A stretch of DNA of 56,154 bases from Pseudooceanicola sediminis (GTDB taxonomy: Bacteria > Pseudomonadota > Alphaproteobacteria > Rhodobacterales > Rhodobacteraceae). Below are positions 1 through 8,187 of the stretch, in pieces. Under the pieces are notes generated by a model. It was not told the DNA's origin, did no database searches, and saw only the letters and a list, made by a program, of their open reading frames with translations. The stretch is taken from the NCBI RefSeq assembly GCF_003575965.1, contig NZ_QWJJ01000020.1, positions 1 to 56,154 of the forward strand, read 5' to 3'. How positions within the stretch are numbered: the first letter of the stretch is position 1; each line of letters starts with the position of its first letter. Position numbers and translations under genes: made by a program.

Positions 1-58
1 CCTTGCTATCATTAATGTTGTTTCGTATCGCTGCACCATTATAGATGGAGTCGGCATC

Positions 59-712
59 ATGAAGCACGTGATCCACGGCGTGGCAACAGCCACGGCAATA
101 AGCATATCCGGACTAATGGCCTCGTCAGCTCCGGCTCAGGCCTATCAGGTGGATTGTGCGATCCTCCTCTGCCTTGCGGGCGGTTGGCCTGCCTCTGCGC
201 CCTGCGCGCATGCCAGAGCGGTCTTCATTCGGCGGATCACGCCATGGCCGATCGAGCCGCCCTTACAAATCTGGCGGTGCCCAATGGGTGTGTCGTTCAA
301 AGACCCCAGTCCAATGTCGCCTATGGAACGCCTTTATGACATCACGTTCCGCAATCCGCCCGAACCGCAGGCCTCGAATCCAATTCCCCTAGTCCGCGTC
401 CAAGCGGATGAGCAAGCCGACATCGACATTTCGGGCGACGCCTTTGATTTCGTGCGCAGCATTCGCGTCTATCACATCGAGTATAGCCAGTACGAGAACC
501 GAGATGGCACATGTCATCATAGCGATCTCACGCGATTGGGGTCCTACGGCGTGCAGGGCGATTACCGATGGACAAGATCCAACGTTGGCCAAGTGCCGGC
601 CGCAGCTGGCCTGAGCATCCCTGATCGGTGTGGCAGCTATTTATACCGATCCGTCTTCGTCGACTGGCGAGATAACGCAGGCAGCTACGGATTCGAAGAA
701 GTTCACTACTGA
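59..712 (+). CDS. Secreted protein of unknown function (copy 1)
   Basis: A 217-aa protein starting with a good signal peptide (basic MKH, hydrophobic stretch, likely cleavage after the APAQA near residue 28), so probably exported. I do not recognise a family. The C-terminal half (from about residue 110, QADEQADIDISG to the end GFEEVHY) is clearly the same as the truncated reading frame at 33981-34337, which supports this being a real gene. The middle contains WP/CP-rich segments with several cysteines. It sits immediately upstream of two hairpins and a winged-helix gene (945-1787), and the same gene pair recurs at 33981-35417. No function is proposed. Confidence 0.6.
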   Translation: MKHVIHGVATATAISISGLMASSAPAQAYQVDCAILLCLAGGWPASAPCAHARAVFIRRITPWPIEPPLQIWRCPMGVSFKDPSPMSPMERLYDITFRNPPEPQASNPIPLVRVQADEQADIDISGDAFDFVRSIRVYHIEYSQYENRDGTCHHSDLTRLGSYGVQGDYRWTRSNVGQVPAAAGLSIPDRCGSYLYRSVFVDWRDNAGSYGFEEVHY

Positions 713-813
713 CAAACCGGCCCGCGCTTCGTCGTTCTTGCCCTGACGACCAAGCGTGGCACCCCTTAACCCCCAAGAAAAGGATACGACGCCAGACCGT
801 GAAGCCTGACGCC

Positions 814-850
814 GCGCTAGAAAACTCCGTGAACAAGAGTTTCCTAGCGC
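814..850 (+). other. Hairpin 1 of a conserved pair, copy 1
   Basis: GCGCTAG at 814-820 pairs with CTAGCGC at 844-850, and the stem extends inward (AAACTC with GAGTTT). The hairpin at 34445-34483 has the same GCGC ends but a different interior that still pairs. It lies between the secreted-protein gene and the winged-helix gene. There is no T-run, so a terminator is not the obvious reading. Confidence 0.6.
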
Positions 851-869
851 ACCGCTAAAACACCTGCAA

Positions 870-890
870 CCAGCAAAGTTGTTTTGCTGG
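870..890 (+). other. Hairpin 2 of a conserved pair, copy 1
   Basis: CCAGCAAA (870-877) pairs perfectly with TTTGCTGG (883-890) around a 5-nt loop. The identical stem occurs at 34503-34523, in the same position upstream of the paralogous winged-helix gene. It is followed by a conserved CAAGAATGTTG. Confidence 0.6.
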
Positions 891-944
891 CAAGAATGTT
901 GTTGTCTCACGACATGGCGTCGGATCTCCAAGGAGACCTCGACT

Positions 945-1787
945 ATGGAACCTACGACCGGCCTGATCCTGCGACGGATTACACAGACAAATCTCTCTGT
1001 CGCAGCGCACAAGCTTGCCACCCTCATCCTCGACGCCATCGCCTGGAAGGATGGCTACAACGGTTTGTCGCGCGGAACGGCAGCCTTCACCCTCTCGGCC
1101 CTGGCGGAGAAGATGGGTGTCTCACGGCAGTATCTTACGGTTCTTCTGAACGAACTTGAGGCTTCGCAGTTGCAGCTCGAGCGGGCGAAGCCGAATGGCA
1201 AGTTCGCGCCCTGGATCTTTCGGTTTTCCGCCTTCGACGAGGAGCGTGAAACCCATGATCTCGTGTCAGGTGAAGGCGACACATCACTATCTAGAGATAA
1301 TAATAACAAAACTATCTTCTCAGGGCTGATCGATATCACCGCGAGTTCGAACGTTTTTCAGACCAGTTGGGCAGAGCTCATCAAAGCAGTGAAGGCCACG
1401 TTGCCCTGCTGGAACATCGACACCCAGGTCATCTGGGATCGCTTCCTCGCCTTCAACCGGTCGCGAGGCAACGGCAGGGTGCCGGCCGGCTTCCTGCTTG
1501 GCTTCATGCGCCGGTGGCGAAATTCGTCGGGAACTCCAACTCGTCCCGCGGTCAAGCCGCCCGCGAGACCAACAACGGACCCCAAAGAGCGCGAATTGCT
1601 GAGACAGATGCAAGCCGCACCAACGGCGAACCGCCAGTTCCACGCGTCCGACTTGTGTCGCTTGATTGGACACGCTGCCTACGAAGCGCGGGTCCTCGAT
1701 GTGATCCGCAAGTTTGAGTGCCAGAGGTTTTCAGCGACCTTGGCGGTGCACGGACTCGCGGTGCTGGCCGGCGAGATATCGAGATGA
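945..1787 (+). CDS. Winged-helix DNA-binding plasmid protein (copy 1)
   Basis: 280 aa from the ATG at 945, chosen because AAGGAG lies just upstream and because the paralogue at 34575-35417 has exactly the same start (MEPTTGLILRRIT) and length. Residues ~20-70 look like a Crp/MarR-type winged helix (TLSALAEKMGVSRQYLTVLLNELE). The C-terminal half has a conserved block (DTQVIWDRFLAFNRSRGNGR, then VPAGFLLGFMRRW) and ends with a second helical block. It could be a plasmid replication or transcription regulator; no catalytic motif is visible. The two hairpins directly upstream may control it. Family not recognised with confidence. Confidence 0.75.
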   Translation: MEPTTGLILRRITQTNLSVAAHKLATLILDAIAWKDGYNGLSRGTAAFTLSALAEKMGVSRQYLTVLLNELEASQLQLERAKPNGKFAPWIFRFSAFDEERETHDLVSGEGDTSLSRDNNNKTIFSGLIDITASSNVFQTSWAELIKAVKATLPCWNIDTQVIWDRFLAFNRSRGNGRVPAGFLLGFMRRWRNSSGTPTRPAVKPPARPTTDPKERELLRQMQAAPTANRQFHASDLCRLIGHAAYEARVLDVIRKFECQRFSATLAVHGLAVLAGEISR

Positions 1788-2128
1788 CTTGCGGGCCCAA
1801 TCCATTCTGGCCTGCCCTGCATCGCGGCAGACAGGCATTGAGTACCGAAGTGTTGGCCAACCAAAACGTGGTCACTCGCGGGCGCGCCGCCAACCCAACT
1901 GGCACCCAATATCCGGTCGAATGCAGCGCGCCCGTCAAACATCGCAGATAGTCATCGCAAAAGAATACCTGCGTGGTCGGCGATATGTCCGCCGACCTTG
2001 GTGGGCTCCGAACGGGTTCGCCGCCATCCCCACCTCCGCGCTTGATCCGGCCCACAGTCCGGCGTCTCCCGCGGTCCCCGCGCTTGAACTGGGTCCGGGT
2101 CCCCATCGTCAGATTGTTCCAGAATCCC
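1788..2128. other. Intergenic, no gene seen
   Basis: 341 bases between the winged-helix gene and the converging ParB/RepB-like gene. Short overlapping frames exist on both strands, but none has recognisable protein character. No strong terminator or repeat was noticed. Confidence 0.5.
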
Positions 2129-3064
2129 TTAATCGTCCGCCTCGTCGGGCCCTTCCGAAGACGGTTCCGGTCGAGACAGGCCCGCCACGATTCGACCTAA
2201 CTCGCCGAGGATCTCTCCATGGTTCTTTTCGAGATAGCGATTGATCCGTTCATTCGTGAGCAGCCGTTCGACGTAGCGACCCGCTACCACAAGGCGTAAA
2301 TGATCGGGGCCAAGCGTCCCCTCGATCAACTTGATGTTCTTCTGCAGGCTGGCCATTTCGGCCTTCATCCGCTCCGCCTGTTCGCGCGTAATGCCAGAGG
2401 TTTCTTTTTTCATTTCCGGATCGACAAGGTCTTCGGCATCGGTCGCGGTAAGGATGGCCTCGGTATAGGCCACCGTGTAGTTGTTCGCGGCGATCATAAG
2501 TTCCGCCGCTTGAATCTGCCGCAAGGGCTTCATCTTGCGCAGGGACCTGAAACTGTTGACCGGGCAATGCTTGTCCTTCAGGAGTTCAGCAGCCTCGGGG
2601 CAGATGCCGTTCAGCAATGTCCGCTTTCGCCGGATCAACGCCACATCCACATTCAGTGCAGCAGCAATACGGGCCTCTGGCACGCCACGCTCAATGGCCC
2701 GCAAGATCATCTTGTGTTCCTGAATTGTCGCGAGACGGCTGATGCGCTTGTTGTAGGTGAAAGACTCGTCGTCTGTGGCGACCAGGGAGGTGACGGTTTC
2801 CTCGCCCATTTCCTTCAAGACATGCAGACGGACATGACCATCGAGCAGGATGAACGTGCCGTCCTGACCAGGAGCGCGCGCAACCACGAGCGGTTCGATC
2901 AAGCCGGCCTCGCGGATCGATGCGGCGATCTGTGCATACTTCTGGCCCTTGGGAACCGTGATCGGCAGTTGCTTCACCGGCAGGATGGTGGCGATCGGGA
3001 TCTGACGCAGGGTCGGCTCAAATCCTGGCCCCTTGGGCGGGGGCGTTTTGCCCATATGTGTCAT
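2129..3064 (-). CDS. ParB-N / RepB-type partition-like protein A
   Basis: 311 aa. Residues ~18-110 form a ParB-N-like domain: an SIREAGLIEPLVVA segment, a LLDGHVRLHVLKEMG motif in place of the usual G-R-R motif, and NKRISRLATIQEH. A HTH-like region follows (EARIAAALNVDVALIRRKR), then a C-terminal region resembling the Pfam RepB partition domain. Its ATG overlaps the stop of the next ParB-like gene by 4 bases, so it is co-translated with that gene and the upstream serine recombinase. The usual ParA partner is absent from this three-gene operon, which argues for a role with the recombinase (DNA bridging or target choice) rather than plasmid partition; that is inference. Confidence 0.8.
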   Translation of the reverse strand: MTHMGKTPPPKGPGFEPTLRQIPIATILPVKQLPITVPKGQKYAQIAASIREAGLIEPLVVARAPGQDGTFILLDGHVRLHVLKEMGEETVTSLVATDDESFTYNKRISRLATIQEHKMILRAIERGVPEARIAAALNVDVALIRRKRTLLNGICPEAAELLKDKHCPVNSFRSLRKMKPLRQIQAAELMIAANNYTVAYTEAILTATDAEDLVDPEMKKETSGITREQAERMKAEMASLQKNIKLIEGTLGPDHLRLVVAGRYVERLLTNERINRYLEKNHGEILGELGRIVAGLSRPEPSSEGPDEADD

Positions 3065-3954
3065 GCCCGAGGTTCCTTGAGACCGTCGACCACCATGCTC
3101 GGCAGGGAATCCAACCCCTCGGCACGGAGCAAAGTGAGGAAATTCTCATCCTTGAGCAGGGACTGGAACGCTGCGTCGAGGAACAGCAGGTTGCCGCGCG
3201 TCGACTGGGCCCTGCGGATCATGTCCTGCTGGCGTTCTGCCTCGATACGATAGGCCCGGACCAGCGCCGCCGATGTCATCCGCACCCCAGATCGTTTTGT
3301 GCGTGTGGCACCCTTTTTCTTGCCGTGCCGGTGGCGCAGTTCCACCAGCCGCCGTGCTTCAAGCAGCTTCTTGCCGCGCAATTCACCCGAGGCATAGGCC
3401 GCTTCCAGCGCCTTCTGCACATCCTTCTCTTCCGCCCTCGTGATATACAGTGCGACGCTGAGGGGCATCTGACCGGTCTCGACCGCGATCAGCAGTCGTT
3501 CCTCGCCGTTGGCGATCAACTCGCCGATTTCGTGAACGTACGACCATGACAATCCGGTTTTCTCGGTGATGTCGTGGTCCGAGTATCCTCGGTCGCGCAG
3601 GATGGCGATGTCCTGCAGCAGCTCGAGCGGTCGCTGCTGACGGCGGGCGATATTCTCGATCACGCTACGCAGAAGTCGTTCGACCTCGTTCGCGTCCACG
3701 ACGATGGCCGGGATGTGGGTTTCGCCCAGTGCAACATAGGCCTCCATCCGCCCCTGACCGCAGACCAGCCGATAGGCATCCCCTGACGCCGTGTCATCCT
3801 GCGCGACGGTGATCGGCTTCTTCAGCCCGACCTTGCCGATACTGTCCACCAGCGCACGAAAGGTCTTTTCAGATCGTTCTCGCGGATTTTCCACGGTGAT
3901 GGCCGCAATGGGGATAATCTGAACCTCGGCGTGGGTTTCGATATCGCTCACCAT
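3061..3954 (-). CDS. ParB-N / RepB-type partition-like protein B
   Basis: 297 aa. The N-terminal ~100 residues carry ParB motifs: NPRERSEKTFRALVDSIGKVG, VCGQGRMEAYVALGE and ENIARRQQRPLELLQDIAIL (ParB box II). A HTH follows (YSDHDITEKTGLSWSYVHEIG), then a C-terminal RepB-family region of ~150 residues. It begins 7 bases inside the recombinase 3' end and overlaps the next gene by 4, so the three genes form a tightly coupled unit. It is not close to the RepB of the repABC locus at 40397. Its arginine-rich box II is intact, whereas protein A is more divergent, so the two ParB-like proteins may have different roles. Confidence 0.82.
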   Translation of the reverse strand: MVSDIETHAEVQIIPIAAITVENPRERSEKTFRALVDSIGKVGLKKPITVAQDDTASGDAYRLVCGQGRMEAYVALGETHIPAIVVDANEVERLLRSVIENIARRQQRPLELLQDIAILRDRGYSDHDITEKTGLSWSYVHEIGELIANGEERLLIAVETGQMPLSVALYITRAEEKDVQKALEAAYASGELRGKKLLEARRLVELRHRHGKKKGATRTKRSGVRMTSAALVRAYRIEAERQQDMIRRAQSTRGNLLFLDAAFQSLLKDENFLTLLRAEGLDSLPSMVVDGLKEPRA

Positions 3955-5546
3955 GGTGTCACCTCGGAAACGGAAACGCGCCGGGCCATGTCGAAGAAAA
4001 AGTTCAACGTTTCAAAGCGGAAGGCGTCCAGCATCAGGCCATTCTCCTCTGCAAGCCCCAGAGGTTTGCTCCGCATCTCGAATTGGGGCAGCAGGTAGTA
4101 ATCGAGCGCGTCAGTGTTCGTGCGGTTCATCCTGATGGCGATGGTGATGTCGGGCGCGAGTCCGGTGTCGAAGCGGATCTTCCAGCGCAGGCCGCCTGAG
4201 GAGGTTTCGCGGCAGCGGGCGACGACGACGGATGCCGTGAATTCGCCGTTGATGGTCAGCAGGTCCGTCGCAGGGTTCCTGATCACAGCACCGCCAAGCA
4301 GGGTGATTTCGTGGATCACGCGCTCAATCTCGTCGCCGTGAAATTGCCGCAACAGGCGGTTGGCTTCGATGTAGCGATAGTCGCGATCCGGGGTGAACCC
4401 GACAAGGGAATAGGCCCTGAGCAGGCTGCCGAAGCGATGGGCATAGGCGCCGCTGGACGGCATGCCATCTGCTTCGTCGATCACCAGCCCGGAAATGTAA
4501 CCATGACGCTGGAAGAGCCGGGCAAGGCGCTCCAGCATCACCTCATCCGAGAAGCGACGGTTGCGTGCCGCGATGATGGCCTGGGCCTTCTGAAACTGTT
4601 TCGGCTCGACGATGGCATCGAAGGCGCCGTCCGAGCGGATCCACATCTCCGGGCCGTTTGCGACCCGCTTTCGCTTCAGCTTGAACGAGCGCCGGTTGTA
4701 GACGTTGTTGCCGATGTATTTCTCATTGGTCAGGATCTGATGGACGGTCGCGCGGGTCCAGGCCCGCCCGAGATCGGTGAGGATGCCGCGCGCGTTCAGT
4801 TCTGTCGCAATTTCGGTTTCCGACAGGCCCTTCTTCAGAAACTGGCTGTAGATCCAGCGCACCGTCCGGACCTCATCGTCTGGTCCGGGAACCAGGACGA
4901 CGCGATCCGTCTGAAGGCTCTTGTGCTCACCGCGCTTCAGTTCGGTTTTTACTTCGCCCCGCTCATTGAGCAGGGCGCGACGCAACCCGAAGCCCGCCGG
5001 GCCGCCCTGACGATAGCCGAGCTCAATCAGACGGCATTGGCCCGCGAAGACCTTCACTGAAAGCTCACGGCTGTATTCGCCCGCCATTGCCCGCTTGACG
5101 CTTTTGACGATGGTAGAGGTCGGAGAACCATCGTTCTCGAATTGCTCGGCGCAATAGGCGACCTGCATTCCCGCCTTTCGGCAGCGATATTCGTAATAGG
5201 CAGATTCGTCGGTGTCCTGAAAACGTCCCCAGCGGGTGACGTCATAGACCAGAATCACGCTGAAGTCGGCCACGCCGGATTCGACATCGGCGATCATCTG
5301 CTGCAATGCCATCCTGCCGCCGATGATCAGGCCGCTTTTCGCATCATCCGAATAGGTTTTGACAATCCTGATGCCGCGGCGTTCGGCGTATTCGCGGATC
5401 GTCTGCGCCTGGTTCTGGGTTGAATACTGTTGATGCTCGGTCGACATCCGGACGTACTCCGCAGCCAGCAGCTGCGCGGACGGCTCGGTTTCTCCTTCGG
5501 ATAATGGTGCTTTTCCCCGAGCCACGCCCGCCTCCCAAGAAATCAT
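3948..5546 (-). CDS. Large serine recombinase
   Basis: 532 aa. The N-terminal resolvase catalytic domain (~residues 28-175) has YVRMST with the nucleophile near Ser35, then YSDDAKSG, RWGRFQD and the ESAYYEYRCRKAG helix. A recombinase DNA-binding domain follows (GLRRALLNERGE, EIATELNARGILTDLGRAWT, ILTNEKYIGNNVYNRRSFK), with a ~200-aa C-terminal extension containing no obvious zinc-ribbon cysteines. Large serine recombinases mediate integration or excision of mobile elements through attP/attB. It heads an operon with two ParB/RepB-like proteins (overlaps of 7 and 4 bases). I did not find att-site repeats for it. The start is the first ATG; an internal start nearer residue 34 is unlikely because it would remove part of the first strand. 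Confidence 0.88.
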   Translation of the reverse strand: MISWEAGVARGKAPLSEGETEPSAQLLAAEYVRMSTEHQQYSTQNQAQTIREYAERRGIRIVKTYSDDAKSGLIIGGRMALQQMIADVESGVADFSVILVYDVTRWGRFQDTDESAYYEYRCRKAGMQVAYCAEQFENDGSPTSTIVKSVKRAMAGEYSRELSVKVFAGQCRLIELGYRQGGPAGFGLRRALLNERGEVKTELKRGEHKSLQTDRVVLVPGPDDEVRTVRWIYSQFLKKGLSETEIATELNARGILTDLGRAWTRATVHQILTNEKYIGNNVYNRRSFKLKRKRVANGPEMWIRSDGAFDAIVEPKQFQKAQAIIAARNRRFSDEVMLERLARLFQRHGYISGLVIDEADGMPSSGAYAHRFGSLLRAYSLVGFTPDRDYRYIEANRLLRQFHGDEIERVIHEITLLGGAVIRNPATDLLTINGEFTASVVVARCRETSSGGLRWKIRFDTGLAPDITIAIRMNRTNTDALDYYLLPQFEMRSKPLGLAEENGLMLDAFRFETLNFFFDMARRVSVSEVTPW

Positions 5547-5649
5547 GTGGGCTGCTTCGAGCTGATGGCCCTCTACCGCAGATTGGGCGCAAATACGAAC
5601 TGCCGCTTTTCATGTCCTTCCCAGAGTATTATCGAAGGAGGACGCAGAG

Positions 5650-5952
5650 ATGCGGACCAAGACGGGCACATTTGTGCCGAAAACGGGCACAAATGTGCAC
5701 CTTGAAGCCGATGCCGCCGACTACCGGACCGCCATTGCCGCGGCGCTTCGGGACGAACTCGGCTTGACGCATCGAGCAGTCAAGACGGCGATGCGGTGGA
5801 CGGGCGCCAGCGAGCGAACCGTGAAATACTGGATTGCGGGCGAGCGTGGACCCAGCGGCGAGCATCTGATCGCACTGGCCAGGCACTCGGATATCGTGTT
5901 CCACATGGTCTTGCTGCTGGCCGATCGGCACGACGGCGCGGATGCCGAATAA
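5650..5952 (+). CDS. Small HTH-like DNA-binding protein
   Basis: 100 aa, divergent from the recombinase operon with a ~100-base shared promoter region. GAAGGAGG stands about 8 bases before the ATG. The core (TAIAAALRDELGLTHRAVKTAMRWTGASERTVKYWIAGERGPSGEHLIALARH) resembles a helix-turn-helix found in short mobile-element proteins. The first ~15 residues are a degenerate peptide repeat (TGTFVPK, TGTNV) encoded by two palindromic DNA sites. It could repress the recombinase promoter or itself. Function inferred from position only. Confidence 0.7.
   Translation: MRTKTGTFVPKTGTNVHLEADAADYRTAIAAALRDELGLTHRAVKTAMRWTGASERTVKYWIAGERGPSGEHLIALARHSDIVFHMVLLLADRHDGADAE
5664..5700. promoter_or_regulatory. 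Two 21-bp-spaced operator-like palindromes inside a start region
   Basis: GGGCACATTTGTGCC (5664-5678) and GGGCACAAATGTGCAC (5685-5700) are near-palindromes whose starts are 21 bases apart, two helical turns. They fall within the first 17 codons of the small HTH gene and ~120 bases from the divergent recombinase start, a layout that suits autorepression. Confidence 0.55.
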
Positions 5953-6064
5953 GGTCAAGCCGCCACTGAGGCGGCGGGGAGGCCAAATTGCTCCACCGCC
6001 GCCAGACTTGATGTGTAGTGTTTTTTGGTTATATTGAATACGCGCCAAGCATGAGGAGCCTTCC

Positions 6065-6319
6065 ATGTCCCGCACCACGACCATGACCGTCCGTCTGAGC
6101 GGTGCGCTCAGCGATTTCGTCGCGGCCAATGTCGGCGAGAACGGCTCCTACGAGAACATCAGCGAATACGTGCGCGACCTGATCCGGCGAGACAAGGAGC
6201 GGGCCGAGCAGGAGGCTTTCGACCGGCTGAAGGCCGAGCTGACCCGCGCCTTCGCAGCGCCCGAGACCAGCTACAGGCCGCTGACGGCCGCCGAAGTCAT
6301 CGCTCGCAACCGGGCCTGA
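6065..6319 (+). CDS. parD: ParD-family antitoxin
   Basis: 84 aa with a ribbon-helix-helix N-terminus (TMTVRLSGALSDFVAANV, then ENISEYVRDLIRRDKER) and an acidic/helical C-terminus ending LTAAEVIARNRA, the typical toxin-wrapping region of ParD. It is 4 bases upstream of a ParE-type toxin gene. A promoter with TATATT lies at about 6031-6036, and GAGGAG precedes the ATG. Expected to neutralise ParE and repress its own operon, adding plasmid stability. Confidence 0.9.
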   Translation: MSRTTTMTVRLSGALSDFVAANVGENGSYENISEYVRDLIRRDKERAEQEAFDRLKAELTRAFAAPETSYRPLTAAEVIARNRA

Positions 6320-6323
6320 CCAG

Positions 6324-6635
6324 ATGGCGATCCGGGTTCAGGAGGCGGCATCACTCCGCCTCGATGACATCTACCGCTATACGCGCGACCGATGGGGCGA
6401 GGTCCAGGCGGACCGCTACATCACCGGCATGTTCGAAGCGTTCGAACGGATCGAGGCCCATGGCGTCGCCTCAAAGCTGATCCCGGCAGAGTTCGGCGTC
6501 GAAGGGTTCTTCTTTCGGTACGAACACCACATCGTCTATTGGCGCCGACTGTCCGACGGCGATATCGGTATCGTCGCGATCCTGCATGAGCGCATGCATC
6601 AGATCGACAGATTCAAGGAAGATTTTCACGGCTGA
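6324..6635 (+). CDS. parE: ParE/RelE-superfamily toxin
   Basis: 103 aa starting 4 bases after the parD stop. Features of the RelE/ParE fold are visible: AASLRLDDIYRYTRDRWGE helix, RYITGMFEAFERIEAHG, FFRYEHHIVYWRRL strand, and the conserved tail IVAILHERMHQIDRFKEDF. ParE toxins poison DNA gyrase; the exact target here is inferred. No truncation seen. Confidence 0.9.
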   Translation: MAIRVQEAASLRLDDIYRYTRDRWGEVQADRYITGMFEAFERIEAHGVASKLIPAEFGVEGFFFRYEHHIVYWRRLSDGDIGIVAILHERMHQIDRFKEDFHG

Positions 6636-6734
6636 ACGCGCAGGTATCTGCGTCGGCGACGCCCACATAGATCAGCCTGATCGGTTTCCTTTGTTTGCGG
6701 AAGATATCTGTTCGCCTCGTGCCGCACGGGTCCG

Positions 6735-6925
6735 TCATACAAGGCGTTTCGCAGAGACTTTCAGCCAATCCAGCAATTGCGCCACTGCCGGGCGCATGCC
6801 ATGCCGCCCCAGATGTACGGCGTGGATCACGCTTGGCATGGGCGCCAGATCCAAGTTCAACACATCGAGGCGTCCGATCCCGGTCATGAAGTTCGAGGTG
6901 GGGGCGCGAGCCCCCAATCCCGGCC
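6735..6925 (-). pseudogene. LysR-type regulator C-terminal remnant
   Basis: On the minus strand about 60 codons read GPGLGARAPTSNFMTGIGRL, then LDLAPMPSVIHAVHLGRHG and MRPAVAQLLDWLK, resembling the end of a LysR effector-binding domain (position-specific strand, then the RR/H-P-V-x-x-L-L-D-W-L helix). No N-terminal HTH is present, so this is debris left by rearrangement. The assignment rests on a short stretch. Confidence 0.4.
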
Positions 6926-6994
6926 CTTGGTTCCAATTGAGTGGAGACGCCGAGCGCCGGCTGAAAAACTGGCCGCTGAAGAGGTGGCTGCTCA

Positions 6995-7103
6995 ATGCTC
7001 GACCTACTGCACGAGCTCGAGGTGTTCCCGACCGTGATCGGTCTCAAGCGGATCGACCCGGCCGTCAACATGCGGCGCTTCTACCGAATGAGCGTCCAGA
7101 GCG
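6995..7103 (+). pseudogene. WGR-domain N-terminal fragment
   Basis: The ~36 residues ending in LKRIDPAVNMRRFYRMSVQSD resemble the first strands of a WGR domain (x-R-x-D-P-x-x-N-x-x-R-F-Y pattern). The frame runs without a break into IS5-derived sequence at about 7104, so the gene is cut there. Too short to say more. Confidence 0.4.
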
Positions 7104-7614
7104 ATCCGGGCGGTCGAGGTCATCTCAAGCAATGTCGGCGACGCCCCGATGCTGCCGAACCTTCTCGCCCAGATCTCGGCGAACGAGGACATCGCCACTG
7201 TCTCGGCTGACGGTGCCTGCGCCACACGCGCCTGCCACGATGCCATTGCGGCCCGTGGAGCAACAGCGATCATTCCACCCCGTCGAAACGCCCGGCCTTG
7301 GAAGCCGGACACGGCAGGAGCTCGCGCACGCAACGAGATCCTGCGAGCATCGAAGCACCTGGGCCGGGCACTCTGGCGGAACTGGAGCGGGTACCGCCGG
7401 CGCAGCAGGGTCGAGACGAGAATGAACTGCGTGAAGCTGCTCGGCCAGCGGCTGATGTCCCGGGAATTCGACCGCCAGGTGGCGGAGGTCCAGATCCGGG
7501 TGGCGGTCCTCAACCGCTTCACGGCACTCGGCATCCCGATGACCGTGGCCGCAGGGTAAGTGTGCCCGGGGAAAGGGGGATTGCGCTCGCCAGCTGATTT
7601 ATCCAACAGCGCCC
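7104..7614 (+). mobile_element. IS5-family remnant (3' half of transposase and right end)
   Basis: Open frame 7104-7559 encodes RAVEVISSNVGDAPMLPNLL to the C-terminus, aligning with the second half of the IS5 transposases at 30023 and 32975. It keeps the ADGA segment (catalytic second Asp) and RSRVETRM (catalytic Glu), but the first ~170 residues are gone. The non-coding tail to ~7614 ends in GCTGTTGG..GGGC-type sequence like the right end near 31009. The element truncates the adjacent dctP. Not active by itself. Confidence 0.75.
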
Positions 7615-8096
7615 GACGGATAGGCCAGAACGCCCAGCACGCGCGCGTCGTTGCGCTCGGCGAAATGCGCGTCGAGAACCGGCGCCCAGGCTTCGGACAC
7701 GGCGCGGGCGCTGGCCAAGTCGGGGGCGATGCCGGCCAGGTCGATGGCTTCGCTCATCGGGTCGTCGGCAGCCAGGTAGCTCAGGATCGGCGTCGCTGCA
7801 TCAGCCACGCCTTGCTGCAGCAGGCGCAACAGCTCGGTGCCGTTGAGGCCGGCCTCGTTGAACGCGTTGAACGGGCGCACGTCGGCGGTGATGAGCCCGT
7901 CGGATTCCTCGGCCAGGGTCTGGGTCCAGAACGGCATCTCCCGCTCGGCATAGAGGGGCATGAAGCTGGCCGAGCCGATGATGTTGAGATGCCCTTCGAT
8001 CAGCTCCTGCGCCAGCGCGGGGCCGGTGAAGGCACCTGCGAACAGCACGGACGAAAGCGCGGTGGTGATAAGGGGCTTTCCGGTATGGCGGATCAT
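7615..8096 (-). pseudogene. TRAP transporter substrate-binding protein, 3'-truncated
   Basis: From ATG at 8096 the frame encodes a signal peptide (MIRHTGKPLITTALSSVLFA, cleavage after ALAQE region) and ~160 residues typical of DctP: IIGSASFMPLYAEREMPFW, LLQQGVADAATPILSYLAAD and LGVLAYPSG. It is then cut by the IS5 remnant; a stop inside IS sequence (7599-7601) closes the frame. About half of a usual 330-aa DctP is missing, and no dctQM partner remains. It is divergent from the IclR gene at 8188, which probably once controlled it. Confidence 0.8.
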
Positions 8097-8110
8097 ATTG
8101 ACCTCCCTTG

Positions 8111-8125
8111 TTCTATATTGTAGAA
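8111..8125. promoter_or_regulatory. Palindromic operator candidate between IclR gene and truncated dctP
   Basis: TTCTA-TATTG-TAGAA is a 5-bp inverted repeat with a 5-bp spacer, located 15 bases upstream of the dctP ATG and 63 upstream of the IclR start. Size and position fit an IclR-type operator; the factor is inferred. Confidence 0.5.
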
Positions 8126-8187
8126 AGCTTGTACCGTAATTTGCGACTAATTTTTCACATTTCTTTCCGTCAAGTAAGGCGTGCGGC

